From contig CALLRW010000042.1 in assembly GCA_938014215.1 (NCBI GenBank), positions 62,001-126,000 of the forward strand: 64,000 nucleotides of DNA. Reading direction: 5' to 3'. The position numbers were made by a program, and so were the translations under genes. Every line of letters begins with the position of its first letter. Positions within the stretch are counted from its first letter, which is position 1. Below the pieces are notes generated by a model. The model ran no database searches and was not told the DNA's origin. It worked only from the letters and a program-made list of their open reading frames with translations. Positions 51,839-60,547 of the stretch are shown here, one piece after another. The stretch comes from an uncultured Alistipes sp. Lineage in GTDB: Bacteria > Bacteroidota > Bacteroidia > Bacteroidales > Rikenellaceae.

Positions 51839-52255
51839 TCAATACTGCGGGGCGGCGTTCATCGCCTTGGCAATCCCCTCGGCAATCTGGTCGATGGCTC
51901 CCTGCAGTTTCGAACCGATCATCATCTTCATCATCATGTTCAGTTCGATGTGCAGCACGAGGCGCATCCGCGTATCCGTATCCGAGACCTTGTGCAACTG
52001 GATCCAGAAGGCGAAGTCGAGCGGCACGCCACCTTCGTCGCCCACGATCTTGACGTGTTTGGGTTCGACACGCTCCTCCATGCGCAGCTTCACGGTGAAG
52101 CCCTTGGCCTTGAACGAGCAGCGGTCCTCGGTGGCCTGCCACTCCTCGACACGGTCGGCCAGGGCCGGCGTCAGGTTGTCGAAGCGGCTGATCAGGGCGT
52201 AGATCTGCTCCGCGGGGCGCAGAATCTGGTGTTGTTTCGAGATATATTCCTTCAT
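51839..52255 (-). CDS. SRPBCC-fold (START-like) protein
   Basis: A 138-residue protein without signal peptide. Sequence pattern 'ISKQHQILRPAEQIYALISRFDNLTPAL' at the start, a central beta section and a final long helix 'SKLQGAIDQIAEGIAKAMN' fit the SRPBCC/polyketide-cyclase-like fold, a hydrophobic-cavity binder. A small Bacteroidota-specific subfamily of unknown ligand is likely. A run of Met residues (NMMMKMMIG, about 115-123) precedes the last helix. A good promoter lies 157 bases upstream (52412-52443), so a leader of about 150 nt is predicted. Confidence 0.8.
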   Translation of the reverse strand: MKEYISKQHQILRPAEQIYALISRFDNLTPALADRVEEWQATEDRCSFKAKGFTVKLRMEERVEPKHVKIVGDEGGVPLDFAFWIQLHKVSDTDTRMRLVLHIELNMMMKMMIGSKLQGAIDQIAEGIAKAMNAAPQY

Positions 52256-52259
52256 GGTA

Positions 52260-52287
52260 TGCGTTTGTTGGTTCTTGCGTTTGTTGG
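52260..52287. repeat. 12-bp direct repeat in the leader of the SRPBCC gene
   Basis: TGCGTTTGTTGG occurs at 52260-52271 and 52276-52287 (+ strand), period 16, ending 5 bases from the SRPBCC start codon. It could affect ribosome loading or simply be a local duplication. Confidence 0.5.
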
Positions 52288-52411
52288 GTTAGGACCGGAT
52301 CAACAGCCTTGCCGGGGACCTCTTGCAGAAGAGGAAGCCGCTTCTGCCGATAGGGGTCAGTCAATCGGCTGATGGCCCCGTTCGGGACTGGCTTGTCTGA
52401 CGATCCGGCGG

Positions 52412-52443
52412 CAAAGATACGAAATGTCGCCTGCCGGGACAAA
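52412..52443 (-). promoter_or_regulatory. Promoter of the SRPBCC gene
   Basis: On the minus strand TTTG (52443-52440), a 20-bp spacer and TATCTTTG (52419-52412): an exact -33/-7 pair. The start would be near 52405. The 330-bp gap 52256-52585 otherwise contains the direct repeat and no gene. Confidence 0.75.
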
Positions 52444-52585
52444 TCCGACCGCTGCTTTTCGTCCGCCTCCTCCACGAACGACGGGAGAACCCTTTTGCCG
52501 AGTCCTCCCGTCCGGATGTTGTTTTATGTCGCCGGCAGCCGCTCCGGATCTTCCTTGGCGGGGCTGGGGCAGGGGAAAGCCCCGG

Positions 52586-53002
52586 TCAGTCGATCTCAAA
52601 GGTGCGGGACGTGGCACTGTCGACGGTGATGCGCACCGTCATGACGTTGTCCGGCAGCAGCGGCTCGATCTTCTCGGGCCACTCCACCAGGCAGAGGTCT
52701 CCCGAATAGAAGTACTCCTCGTAGCCCAGATCGAACGCCTCGCGCAGATCGTTGATGCGGTAGAAATCAAAATGGTAGATGCGGCGGTTGCCATGGCCCT
52801 TGTACTGGTTGATGATGGCGAACGTCGGGCTGGTGACGGTATCCGTGGCACCCAGCTGGGCGGCGATTTCGCGGATGAGGGTCGTCTTTCCGGCGCCCAT
52901 TTCGCCGCGGAAGGCCACCACCGTGCGGCGGCCCAGCGACTCGATGATGGCGCGGGCGACCTGCGGAAGCTCCTCCTGAGAGGTGATATGGATGGTTTTC
53001 AT
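52586..53002 (-). CDS. tsaE: tRNA threonylcarbamoyladenosine biosynthesis ATPase TsaE
   Basis: A 138-residue P-loop protein with Walker A 'GEMGAGKTT' (about 33-41), 'LGATDTVTSPTFAIINQY' and 'HFDFYRINDLREAFDLG', all TsaE hallmarks. It supports the TsaB-TsaD complex in making t6A37 on ANN-decoding tRNAs. It starts 6 bases after porX on the same strand, so they are co-transcribed. Confidence 0.95.
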   Translation of the reverse strand: MKTIHITSQEELPQVARAIIESLGRRTVVAFRGEMGAGKTTLIREIAAQLGATDTVTSPTFAIINQYKGHGNRRIYHFDFYRINDLREAFDLGYEEYFYSGDLCLVEWPEKIEPLLPDNVMTVRITVDSATSRTFEID

Positions 53003-53008
53003 GGTGTG

Positions 53009-54559
53009 TTATTGTTTCGGTTTGAGGACGATATAGGGGACGAGCATCTCCTCCATTGAGATGCCGCCGTGTTGGAACGTGTTGCGATAGTAGCGGATGT
53101 GGCGGTTGGCGTCGTTGTTGTAGACCAGGAAGTCGGTGTTGTAGGCGAAGATGTAGCTCGACGTGAGGTTGCTCGACGGCAGCTGGATGTCTTCCGGACG
53201 CAGCACCTCGTAGACCTCGCGCGAATTGTAGGCCAGGTTGCGGCCCGTCTTGTAGCGGAGGTTGGTCGAGGTTTCGCGGTCGCCGGTGACCTTCACGGGG
53301 TTGTCCACGCGGATCGTGCCGTGGTCCGAGGTGATGACCACCGTGTGGCCGCGCTCCGACAGCAGCCGCAGGATCGTGTAGAGGTCCGAGTGTTCGAACC
53401 ACGAGCGGGTCAGCGAACGGAAGGCCGCCTCGTCCTCGGTCAGTTCGCGGATGATGTCCGTTTCGGTTCGGGCGTGGGAGAGGATGTCCAGGAAGTTGTA
53501 GACGATCACCGAGAAGTCGGCGTCGTAGACCTTCTGGATGTTGTCGACCAGTTTGCGGCCCTGTTCCGGGCGGACCAGCTTGTCGAACGTGCAGCGCCAC
53601 GACTTGCCGTTCTGGCTCATCAGCCGGCGGAGGAACTCCTCCTCGTACTGGTTCTTGCCCCCCTCCTCGTTGTCGTTGAGCCACTTCTGGGGCATCAGCT
53701 TGTCGATGGCCAGCGGCATCAGTCCGGCGAAGATCGCGTTGCGGGCATACTGCGTGGCGGTGGGCAGGATGGCGCAGTAGAAGTCGTCCTGCACGACGTC
53801 GTAGTAGCCTCGGAGCAGCGACGAGATCGACCGCCACTGGTCGTAGCGGAAGTTGTCGATCAGCAGCAGCGTCGTCTTCGGGTTTTCGTCGACGACGGGG
53901 AAGATCTTCGTCCGCATGAGCGTGTGCGACATGACGGGCGTATCATCCGAGCGGCGGTTGATCCAGTTGTAGTAGTTGCGGCGCACGAACTTGCAGAACT
54001 CCTGGTTGGCCTCGCTTTTCTGATAGGTGAGCACCTCCTTGATGCTCTCGTCGGTCGATTCGCCCAGTTCGATCTCCCAGGCGGTGAGTTTGCGGTAGAG
54101 CGAGCACCAGTCGGCGAAGTTCTCGGCCATCTGCAGCGAGGCCGAGATGCGTCCGAATTCGGAGCGGTAGTCGGCTGTGGTCTGTTCGGTGACGAGCTGC
54201 TGCTGGTGGACGTTCTTCTTGATCGAGAGCAGCACCTGGTTCGGGTTGACGGGTTTGATGAGGTAGTCGGCGATCTTCGAGCCGATGGCCTTGTCCATGA
54301 TGTTCTCCTCCTCGCTCTTGGTGACCATGATGACGGGGGTCGTCGGGCGCACCTCCTTGATCTTGGGGAGGGTCTCGAGGCCGGTCATGCCGGGCATCAT
54401 CTCGTCGAGGATGATCAGATCGTAGGCCCCTTCGGAGGCCATGTCGATGGCGTCGTACCCGTTGTTGCAGGTATCGACCTCGTAACCTTTCTGTTTGAGG
54501 AACAGCACGTGGGGCTTGAGCAGTTCGACTTCGTCGTCGACCCAGAGTATTTTGACCAT
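53009..54559 (-). CDS. porX: PorX-type response regulator with PglZ (alkaline-phosphatase-like) effector domain
   Basis: A 516-residue protein: receiver domain 1-120 with 'WVDDE' acidic pocket, phospho-acceptor Asp52 ('LIILDEMMPG') and Lys near 102 ('LIKPVN'), then a helical linker (about 130-210). A PglZ domain follows with 'LLLIDNFRYDQWRS', 'LPTATQYARNAIF' (catalytic Thr region) and 'VITSDHGTIRV' (metal-binding Asp/His). In Porphyromonas PorX regulates type IX secretion with PorY and SigP and hydrolyses oligonucleotide signals. No T9SS gene is in the window, so that role here is inference from the family. The frame is open upstream to 54904, but the receiver domain begins at ATG 54559, which also has an exact promoter just upstream. 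Confidence 0.93.
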   Translation of the reverse strand: MVKILWVDDEVELLKPHVLFLKQKGYEVDTCNNGYDAIDMASEGAYDLIILDEMMPGMTGLETLPKIKEVRPTTPVIMVTKSEEENIMDKAIGSKIADYLIKPVNPNQVLLSIKKNVHQQQLVTEQTTADYRSEFGRISASLQMAENFADWCSLYRKLTAWEIELGESTDESIKEVLTYQKSEANQEFCKFVRRNYYNWINRRSDDTPVMSHTLMRTKIFPVVDENPKTTLLLIDNFRYDQWRSISSLLRGYYDVVQDDFYCAILPTATQYARNAIFAGLMPLAIDKLMPQKWLNDNEEGGKNQYEEEFLRRLMSQNGKSWRCTFDKLVRPEQGRKLVDNIQKVYDADFSVIVYNFLDILSHARTETDIIRELTEDEAAFRSLTRSWFEHSDLYTILRLLSERGHTVVITSDHGTIRVDNPVKVTGDRETSTNLRYKTGRNLAYNSREVYEVLRPEDIQLPSSNLTSSYIFAYNTDFLVYNNDANRHIRYYRNTFQHGGISMEEMLVPYIVLKPKQ

Positions 54560-54582
54560 ACCTGTTATCGGTTTTGGGATTA

Positions 54583-54613
54583 CAAAAATAGTGATTTTAC
54601 CATCAAACGCAAA
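54583..54613 (-). promoter_or_regulatory. Promoter of porX-tsaE
   Basis: On the minus strand TTTG (54613-54610), a 19-bp spacer and TATTTTTG (54590-54583), 23 bases upstream of the ATG. Confidence 0.75.
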
Positions 54614-54888
54614 AAACATGCGTTTTATTGGGCGGATGCGGCAAAACGGAGCAATTTCGGTCTGTTTTGGAAAAATTCCGGAGTGCGGGCGGAAATTTGT
54701 CTGATGGAGAGTCATGTGTTTGCGAGTCAGCGCTTTGTCTGTTTCGTACGGGGTGCACGCCCGCAAGGACGGTGTCGCGGCGAACGACGGGGCCGCGGGT
54801 TTGGCCCGGGATTTGTTCGGATCCCGGTATCGTGCTGGATTCGTGCGCCGTAGACCCCGGATAAAAAAATGAAAAAAAATGGCGGTTT

Positions 54889-54920
54889 GTTGGCGGAAAT
54901 TCAAATAAAGCGTATATTTG
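54889..54920 (+). promoter_or_regulatory. Promoter of the HU gene
   Basis: GTTG at 54889-54892, a 20-bp spacer and TATATTTG at 54913-54920. Start near 54927, about 40 bases before the ATG. The region 54614-54888 upstream shows no gene. Confidence 0.7.
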
Positions 54921-54967
54921 CACTCCGAATCGATCGGAAGAACTTAATTTTAATTTAGTAAACAGAT

Positions 54968-55240
54968 ATGACAAAGGCTGATATCGTAAGCGAAATCGCT
55001 AAGAGCACCGGAGTGGAGAAAGTGCAGGTACAGGCTATCGTCGAGGCTTTCATGGAGAGCATCAAGACGTCGCTCACCGAGAAGAATAATGTGTATCTTC
55101 GCGGCTTCGGAAGTTTCATCGTGAAGAAGCGTGCAAAGAAGGTTGCCCGCAACATCTCGAAGAATACGACAATCACCATTCCCGAGCACAACATCCCCGC
55201 TTTCAAGCCCGCCAAGAGCTTTGCAGCGAAGGTGAAATAA
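54968..55240 (+). CDS. HU family DNA-binding protein
   Basis: A 90-residue histone-like protein with the full HU pattern: 'TKADIVSEIAKSTG' helix, 'VYLRGFGSF' core and a basic arm section 'RNISKNTTITIPEHNIPAFKPAKSFAAKVK'. It binds and bends DNA in the nucleoid as a dimer. Length matches the short canonical class. It heads the conserved order HU - small basic protein - rng, with its own promoter. Confidence 0.96.
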   Translation: MTKADIVSEIAKSTGVEKVQVQAIVEAFMESIKTSLTEKNNVYLRGFGSFIVKKRAKKVARNISKNTTITIPEHNIPAFKPAKSFAAKVK

Positions 55241-55274
55241 CGATAAATTAAAGAACCTCTAAAATTTAACCACT

Positions 55275-55364
55275 ATGCCAAACGGAAAGAAGCATAAGCG
55301 GCACAAGATGGCTACCCACAAGCGGAAAAAACGTCTTCGCAAGAACCGTCACAAGAAAAAGTAG
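55275..55364 (+). CDS. 29-residue very basic protein, possibly a small ribosomal protein
   Basis: ATG 55275 to TAG 55362-55364. Of 29 residues about 18 are Lys, Arg or His (starts MPNGKKHKRHKMATHKRKK), with no acidic residue. Extremely similar short ORFs sit between HU and rng in many Bacteroidota, as far as I recall. A Bacteroidota-specific ribosomal subunit component (such as the small protein found in Flavobacterium ribosomes) is a plausible identity that I cannot verify. It follows HU by 34 bases and is followed by a terminator. Confidence 0.78.
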   Translation: MPNGKKHKRHKMATHKRKKRLRKNRHKKK

Positions 55365-55391
55365 GGTAGCACCTTAGTGCTAACGAATAGA

Positions 55392-55437
55392 TAAAGCTAA
55401 AGGGGCCCAAGGGTTCTTTTAGCTTTACCTATTTTTT
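55392..55437 (+). terminator. Intrinsic terminator after the small basic gene
   Basis: A 10-bp stem TAAAGCTAAA (55392-55401) / TTTAGCTTTA (55418-55427), with extra pairing of the inner GGGCCC region, is followed by TTTTTT at 55432-55437. The following stretch to 55644 shows no gene. Confidence 0.75.
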
Positions 55438-55644
55438 CGGAATCAGTTTTTTCGGGCCGAATCGAGGCCCTCCGGTGCGGATCATCCTCCCCCTGGATCG
55501 GGAGCCGCCCATGTGGTCCATGCCCCGTCGGGCGTCGGACTTTTCCATTGGAGTTTGCCGCCACTTCATCCCAAAATGCGGCGCCGATTTACTAATTTCA
55601 GCCCAGCCGCCTCCGCTCCCCGGTGCGCGGTACAAGATATATAA

Positions 55645-57201
55645 ATGAACAGAGAGTTAATCGTAAACGTCAACCCTACCGAGATCTCCATCGCCCTGTG
55701 CGAGGACAAGGTGCTCGTCGAGCTCAACAAGGAGCAGTGCCAGACGGGTTTTGCCGTGGGAGACATCTATCTCGGAAAGGTGCGAAAAATCATGCCCGGC
55801 CTGAACGCGGCGTTCGTCAACATCGGCCACGAGAAGGATGCCTTCATCCACTATCTCGATCTGGGCGCGCAGTTTCCGTCGCTGCAGAAGCTCGTCGCCT
55901 CGCAGCAGCCCGGCAAGCGCGGCATGCGGGTCGAGACCATGAAGCTTGAAGCTCCGGTCGAGAAGACGGGAAAGATCGGCGACTATCTCCAGGTCGGACA
56001 GCAGATCATGGTCCAGGTGGCCAAGGAGGCGATCTCGACCAAGGGCCCGCGTCTGACGTCGGACATCTCGCTGGCCGGCCGCAACGTGGTGCTGGTCCCC
56101 TTCTCGTCGAAGGTCTTCCTCTCGCAGAAGATCCGCTCGGCCGAGGAGAAGCGGCGTCTGAAACGCATCGCCACGGAGGTGCTCCCGAAGAACTTCGGCG
56201 TCATCATCCGCACGGCGGCCATGGAGGCCAAGGATGAGGATGTGGCCCACGACATCCAGACCCAGATTGACCGCTGGCGCAAGACCTGCGGGGCGATCAA
56301 GAAGTGCGGGGCGCAGGCTCCGGCACAGCTCATGAGCGAGATGAACCGCGCCAATACGATCATCCGCGACTCGCTCAACGGCTCCTTCTCGCAGATCGCC
56401 GTCGACGATGAGGCGATGTTCAACGAGATCCGCAACTACATCCGCCAGATCGATCCCGAAAAGGAGAAGATCGTCAAGCTCTATAAGGGCACGGTGCCGA
56501 TTTTCGACAACTTCGACATCTCGAAGCAGATCAAGTCGCTGTTTGCCAAGTACGTGTCGCTGAAGCGCGGCGCCTACCTGATCATCGAGCATACGGAGGC
56601 GATGAACGTCATCGACGTCAACTCGGGCAACCGCACCAAGGCCGAGGACAACCAGGAGCAGACGGCCATGGACGTGAACCTGGCCGCTGCCAAGGAGATC
56701 GCCCGCCAGCTGCGTCTGCGCGACCTGGGCGGCATCGTCATCATCGACTTCATCGACCTGCACAAGGCGCAGAACAAGCAGGCGTTGTTCGACGAGATGG
56801 TCAAGCTCATGGCCACGGACAAGGCCAAACATACGGTGCTGCCGCTGACGAAGTTCGGCCTGATGCAGATCACGCGCCAGCGGGTGCGTCCGGTGGCCGT
56901 GGAGAATGTTTCGGATGTCTGCCCGACGTGCAACGGCACGGGCAAGATCGAACCTACGGTGCTGCTGGACAAGAAGATCGAGAATCAGATCTCGTTCCTC
57001 ACGGAGGACCGCGGGCAGAAGTTCATCAAACTGGTCGTCAGCCCCTACGTGGCGTCGTATCTGAAGAAGGGCCTCTGGTCGCTGCGTCGCCGCTGGGAGT
57101 GGAAATACAAGGTGCGGCTGAAGATCGTCGAGGATCAGAGCACCGGCATTGTCGATGTCCATTACCACGACCGCAAGGACAACGACCTGATCGAAAAATA
57201 G
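55645..57201 (+). CDS. rng: Rne/Rng family ribonuclease (RNase G type)
   Basis: A 518-residue endoribonuclease. The S1-like domain near 35-110 carries 'IYLGKVRKIMPGLNAAFVNIGHEKDAFIHY', the catalytic domain has 'NVIDVNSGN' (Asp) near 310-320 and 'GGIVIIDFIDL' (Asp) near 365, and a zinc-link 'CPTCNGTG' near 428-435. It cleaves single-stranded RNA in rRNA maturation and mRNA decay. No RNase E C-terminal scaffold is present, so RNase G type. mfd starts 4 bases after its stop. Confidence 0.95.
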   Translation: MNRELIVNVNPTEISIALCEDKVLVELNKEQCQTGFAVGDIYLGKVRKIMPGLNAAFVNIGHEKDAFIHYLDLGAQFPSLQKLVASQQPGKRGMRVETMKLEAPVEKTGKIGDYLQVGQQIMVQVAKEAISTKGPRLTSDISLAGRNVVLVPFSSKVFLSQKIRSAEEKRRLKRIATEVLPKNFGVIIRTAAMEAKDEDVAHDIQTQIDRWRKTCGAIKKCGAQAPAQLMSEMNRANTIIRDSLNGSFSQIAVDDEAMFNEIRNYIRQIDPEKEKIVKLYKGTVPIFDNFDISKQIKSLFAKYVSLKRGAYLIIEHTEAMNVIDVNSGNRTKAEDNQEQTAMDVNLAAAKEIARQLRLRDLGGIVIIDFIDLHKAQNKQALFDEMVKLMATDKAKHTVLPLTKFGLMQITRQRVRPVAVENVSDVCPTCNGTGKIEPTVLLDKKIENQISFLTEDRGQKFIKLVVSPYVASYLKKGLWSLRRRWEWKYKVRLKIVEDQSTGIVDVHYHDRKDNDLIEK

Positions 57202-57205
57202 ATCC

Positions 57206-60200
57206 ATGGCAAATCCCCGTGAGCAGTTGGCGCAGTTCGCCGCCGGGTCGAAGAGGCTCGGGGAGCTGTGCCGCGAATACCGGAAACGGAGCGCTACCGT
57301 CCATCTCCAGGAGCTGGTCGGCGGGGCTCTGTCGTTTTATGCGGCTGCCGCCATTGCGCGGTGCGGCGGCGTGCATCTCTTTGTGGCCGAGGACCGCGAT
57401 GCGGCGGCTTACCTGCTCAACGACTTCTACAACCTGCTCGACGAGGAGAAGGTCTGCTTCTTCCCCTCGTCCTACAAGCGGTCGGTGGTCTACGGCGCGG
57501 AGGATGCCCAGGGGGTGGTCCAGCGTACGGCGACGATGAATGCCCTGCGGGGCTTCGGCGCGGCGAAGGGCGACTACCTGGTGGTCTGCACCTATCCCGA
57601 GGCGCTGGCCGAACGGGTGGCCGATGCCGAGGCGCTGCAACACAGGACGATCGAGGTGCGGGTGGGCGACCGGATCTCGATCGAGGTGCTGGAGCAGGAG
57701 CTGGTCGATGCGGGCTTTACGCGGGTCGACTTCGTCTACGAACCGGGGCAGTACTCGCTGCGCGGCGGTATCGTCGACGTCTTCTCCTACTCGGAGAGCA
57801 AACCCTACCGTCTGGACTTTTTCGGCGACGACGTCGACTCGATCCGCCGTTTCAATATCTCGAGCCAGCTGTCGGCCGACAAGCTGGAGAGCGTGAAGAT
57901 CATCCCCGACCTGAATGCCGGTGTGGCGGCCGCGGCGAAGGTCTCGCTGGCGAAGTTCGCCGGCGGGGAGGCGTCGTGGTGGTTCTACGATGCGGATTTC
58001 GTGCTGCGCAAGGTCAACGACGTGCGGCGCAAGGCGCTGGCCGACATGGAGCATCCGGAGGAGGTCGATGATCTGCTGACGAGCCGCAATGGCCTGCTGG
58101 CGGATCTGGACGGATGCCGGATCTTCGAGCTGCGCGACAGCCTGGCGGAGCGTCCGGCCGAGGCGGCGGTGAAGTTCTCGACGGCGCCCCAGCCGAAGTT
58201 CAACAAGAACTTCGAGATGCTGGCCGACGACATGATCCGCAATGCGCTGCGCGGCTATGAGACCTGGATCCTCTCGGAGAACCGGGCCCAGGTCGAGCGT
58301 CTCGAAAACATCTTCCACCAGATCGGCCGCGGACAGGCCGTCGTGCGGTCGCTGGCGCTGACGCTGCACGAGGGCTTCGTGGACAACGATCTGAAGCTGT
58401 GTCTCTATACCGACCACCAGATCTTCGACCGCTACCAGCGCTACCGCATCAACGGCGAGATCCGCCGCGACGAGCAGATGACCGTCGCCGAGCTGAACCA
58501 GCTGCGGCCGGGCGACTACGTGGTCCACATCGACCACGGCGTGGGGCGTTTCGACGGACTGGTGAAGATCAACGAGGGGGGCAAGACCCACGAGGCGATC
58601 AAACTGGTCTACAAGGATGGCGACGTGCTCTTCGTCAACGTCCACTCGCTGCACCGCATCTCGCGCTACAAGTCGGGCGACGGCGAGCCGCCGAAGATCT
58701 ACAAGCTCGGAACGGGAGCCTGGCAGAAGCTGAAGAACGCCACGAAGAAGGCTGTTAAGGACATCTCGCGCGAGCTGATCGCCCTCTATGCCAAGCGCAA
58801 GGCCTCGAAGGGATTCGCCTTCTCGCCGGACAGCTACCTGCAGCACGAGCTCGAGGCGTCGTTCCGCTGGGAGGATACCCCCGACCAGCAGGCAGCTACG
58901 GCGGCCATCAAGAAGGATATGGAGTCGGATCAGCCGATGGACCGTCTGGTGTGCGGCGACGTGGGCTTCGGCAAGACCGAGGTGGCCATCCGCGCGGCCT
59001 TCAAGGCGGCGACGGACGGCAAGCAGGTGGCCGTGCTCGTGCCGACGACGATCCTGGCGCTGCAGCACTACCGCTCGTTCAGCGAGCGGCTGCGCGACTT
59101 CCCGGTGCGGGTGGAGTATCTCAACCGCACGAAATCGGCGAAGGAGGTCCGGCAGATCTGTGCCGATCTGGCCGCCGGAAAGATCGACATCCTGATCGGT
59201 ACGCACAAGATGCTGGGCAAACAGGTGGTCTTCCACGACCTGGGGCTGCTGATCATCGACGAGGAGCAGAAGTTCGGCGTGGCGGCCAAGGAGAAGCTCA
59301 CGCAGATGAGCGTCTCGGTGGATACGCTGACGCTGACGGCAACGCCCATCCCGCGGACGCTGCAGTTTTCGCTCATGGGCTCGCGCGACCTGTCGGTCAT
59401 CTCGACGCCGCCGCCCAACCGGCAGCCGATCATCACCGAGTCGCACGTCTTCTCGGAGGAGATCATCCGCGACGCCATCGAGACGGAGCTGGCGCGCGGC
59501 GGTCAGGTCTACTTCGTCCACAACCGCGTGGAGGATCTGCCGACGCTGCAGGGGATGATCACGCGCCTCTGCCCGAAGGCCCGCGTCGGGGTGGGTCACG
59601 GCAAGATGCCGGCCGAACAGTTGGAGAAACTCATCATGGACTTCATCTACGGGGAGTTCGACGTGCTGCTGTCGACGTCGATCGTCGAGAACGGCATCGA
59701 CGTGCCGAATGCCAATACGATCATCGTCAACAACGCCCAGCACTTCGGCCTGAGTGACCTGCACCAGCTGCGCGGCCGCGTCGGCCGTTCGAACCAGAAG
59801 GCCTACTGCTACCTGCTCTCTCCGCCGGACGAACTGCTGACCCCCGACGCACGGCGCCGGCTGCGGGCCATCGAGGAGTTCTCGGATCTGGGCTCGGGCT
59901 TCAACATCGCCATGCAGGATCTCGACATCCGCGGGGCGGGCAACCTGCTGGGGGCCGAGCAGAGCGGCTTCATCGCCGATATCGGCTTCGAGACCTACCA
60001 GAAGATCATGAACGAGGCGATCGCCGAACTGCGTGCCGAGGGGCTCGAGGTACCGGGCATGGGTGCCGCCGAGCAGCAGGTCGTGGGTCGCATGGCCTTC
60101 ATCGACGATGCCCATATCGATATCGAGGTCGAGGCCTCGCTGCCGGACGACTACGTCGCCCAGCAGGCCGAACGCCTGAAACTCTACCGCGAACTCGACT

Positions 60201-60547
60201 CGACGAAGGACGAAGCGGCGCTCGAGGCCTTCGAGAGCCGGCTGGTGGACCGTTTCGGACCGCTGCCGCGTGCCGCCCGGGAGCTGCTTAACGTGGTGCG
60301 TCTGCGTTGGGAGGCCATCCGCCTGGGCATGGAGCGCGTGAAGGTCAAGAACGGCCTGATGATCGTGCAGTTCGTGGGCGAGGAGAATTCACCTTATTAT
60401 AAAAGCGACACCTTCATGACGCTGCTGCAGCGCGTTACGCAGCACCCCGATCGATTTGTGCTCAAGCAACACAATAATCGGTTGGCGATGACCGTTAGGA
60501 ATATCAAAGACGTGGAGGACGCATACAAAACCTTACAACAGCTTTGA
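57206..60547 (+). CDS. mfd: Transcription-repair coupling factor Mfd
   Basis: A 1113-residue protein. N-terminal UvrB-like domains (about 1-420) are followed by the CarD-like RNA-polymerase-interacting domain ('RPGDYVVHIDHGVGRFDGL', about 430-500) and a RecG-like translocase with Walker A 'GDVGFGKTEVA' (about 584-594) and 'DEEQKFG' (about 685-691). 'TATPIPRTL', 'RGRVGRS' and the C-terminal TRCF domain follow. It removes stalled RNA polymerase at lesions and recruits UvrA. The length is slightly under the usual 1150. coaX starts inside its stop codon. Confidence 0.96.
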   Translation: MANPREQLAQFAAGSKRLGELCREYRKRSATVHLQELVGGALSFYAAAAIARCGGVHLFVAEDRDAAAYLLNDFYNLLDEEKVCFFPSSYKRSVVYGAEDAQGVVQRTATMNALRGFGAAKGDYLVVCTYPEALAERVADAEALQHRTIEVRVGDRISIEVLEQELVDAGFTRVDFVYEPGQYSLRGGIVDVFSYSESKPYRLDFFGDDVDSIRRFNISSQLSADKLESVKIIPDLNAGVAAAAKVSLAKFAGGEASWWFYDADFVLRKVNDVRRKALADMEHPEEVDDLLTSRNGLLADLDGCRIFELRDSLAERPAEAAVKFSTAPQPKFNKNFEMLADDMIRNALRGYETWILSENRAQVERLENIFHQIGRGQAVVRSLALTLHEGFVDNDLKLCLYTDHQIFDRYQRYRINGEIRRDEQMTVAELNQLRPGDYVVHIDHGVGRFDGLVKINEGGKTHEAIKLVYKDGDVLFVNVHSLHRISRYKSGDGEPPKIYKLGTGAWQKLKNATKKAVKDISRELIALYAKRKASKGFAFSPDSYLQHELEASFRWEDTPDQQAATAAIKKDMESDQPMDRLVCGDVGFGKTEVAIRAAFKAATDGKQVAVLVPTTILALQHYRSFSERLRDFPVRVEYLNRTKSAKEVRQICADLAAGKIDILIGTHKMLGKQVVFHDLGLLIIDEEQKFGVAAKEKLTQMSVSVDTLTLTATPIPRTLQFSLMGSRDLSVISTPPPNRQPIITESHVFSEEIIRDAIETELARGGQVYFVHNRVEDLPTLQGMITRLCPKARVGVGHGKMPAEQLEKLIMDFIYGEFDVLLSTSIVENGIDVPNANTIIVNNAQHFGLSDLHQLRGRVGRSNQKAYCYLLSPPDELLTPDARRRLRAIEEFSDLGSGFNIAMQDLDIRGAGNLLGAEQSGFIADIGFETYQKIMNEAIAELRAEGLEVPGMGAAEQQVVGRMAFIDDAHIDIEVEASLPDDYVAQQAERLKLYRELDSTKDEAALEAFESRLVDRFGPLPRAARELLNVVRLRWEAIRLGMERVKVKNGLMIVQFVGEENSPYYKSDTFMTLLQRVTQHPDRFVLKQHNNRLAMTVRNIKDVEDAYKTLQQL

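Noticed and set aside
52256..52440. tRNA-like text (short complementary arms) in the leader of the SRPBCC gene
   Set aside because: No cloverleaf with a proper T-arm (GGTTCRANNCC) or D-arm could be built, and the only strong signals are the promoter and the direct repeat.
57038..60115. 1025-codon open frame antisense to rng/mfd
   Set aside because: Mfd and RNase G motifs on the + strand are unequivocal. The antisense text is rich in Arg, His, Leu and Asp from reverse-complemented codons, with no domain.
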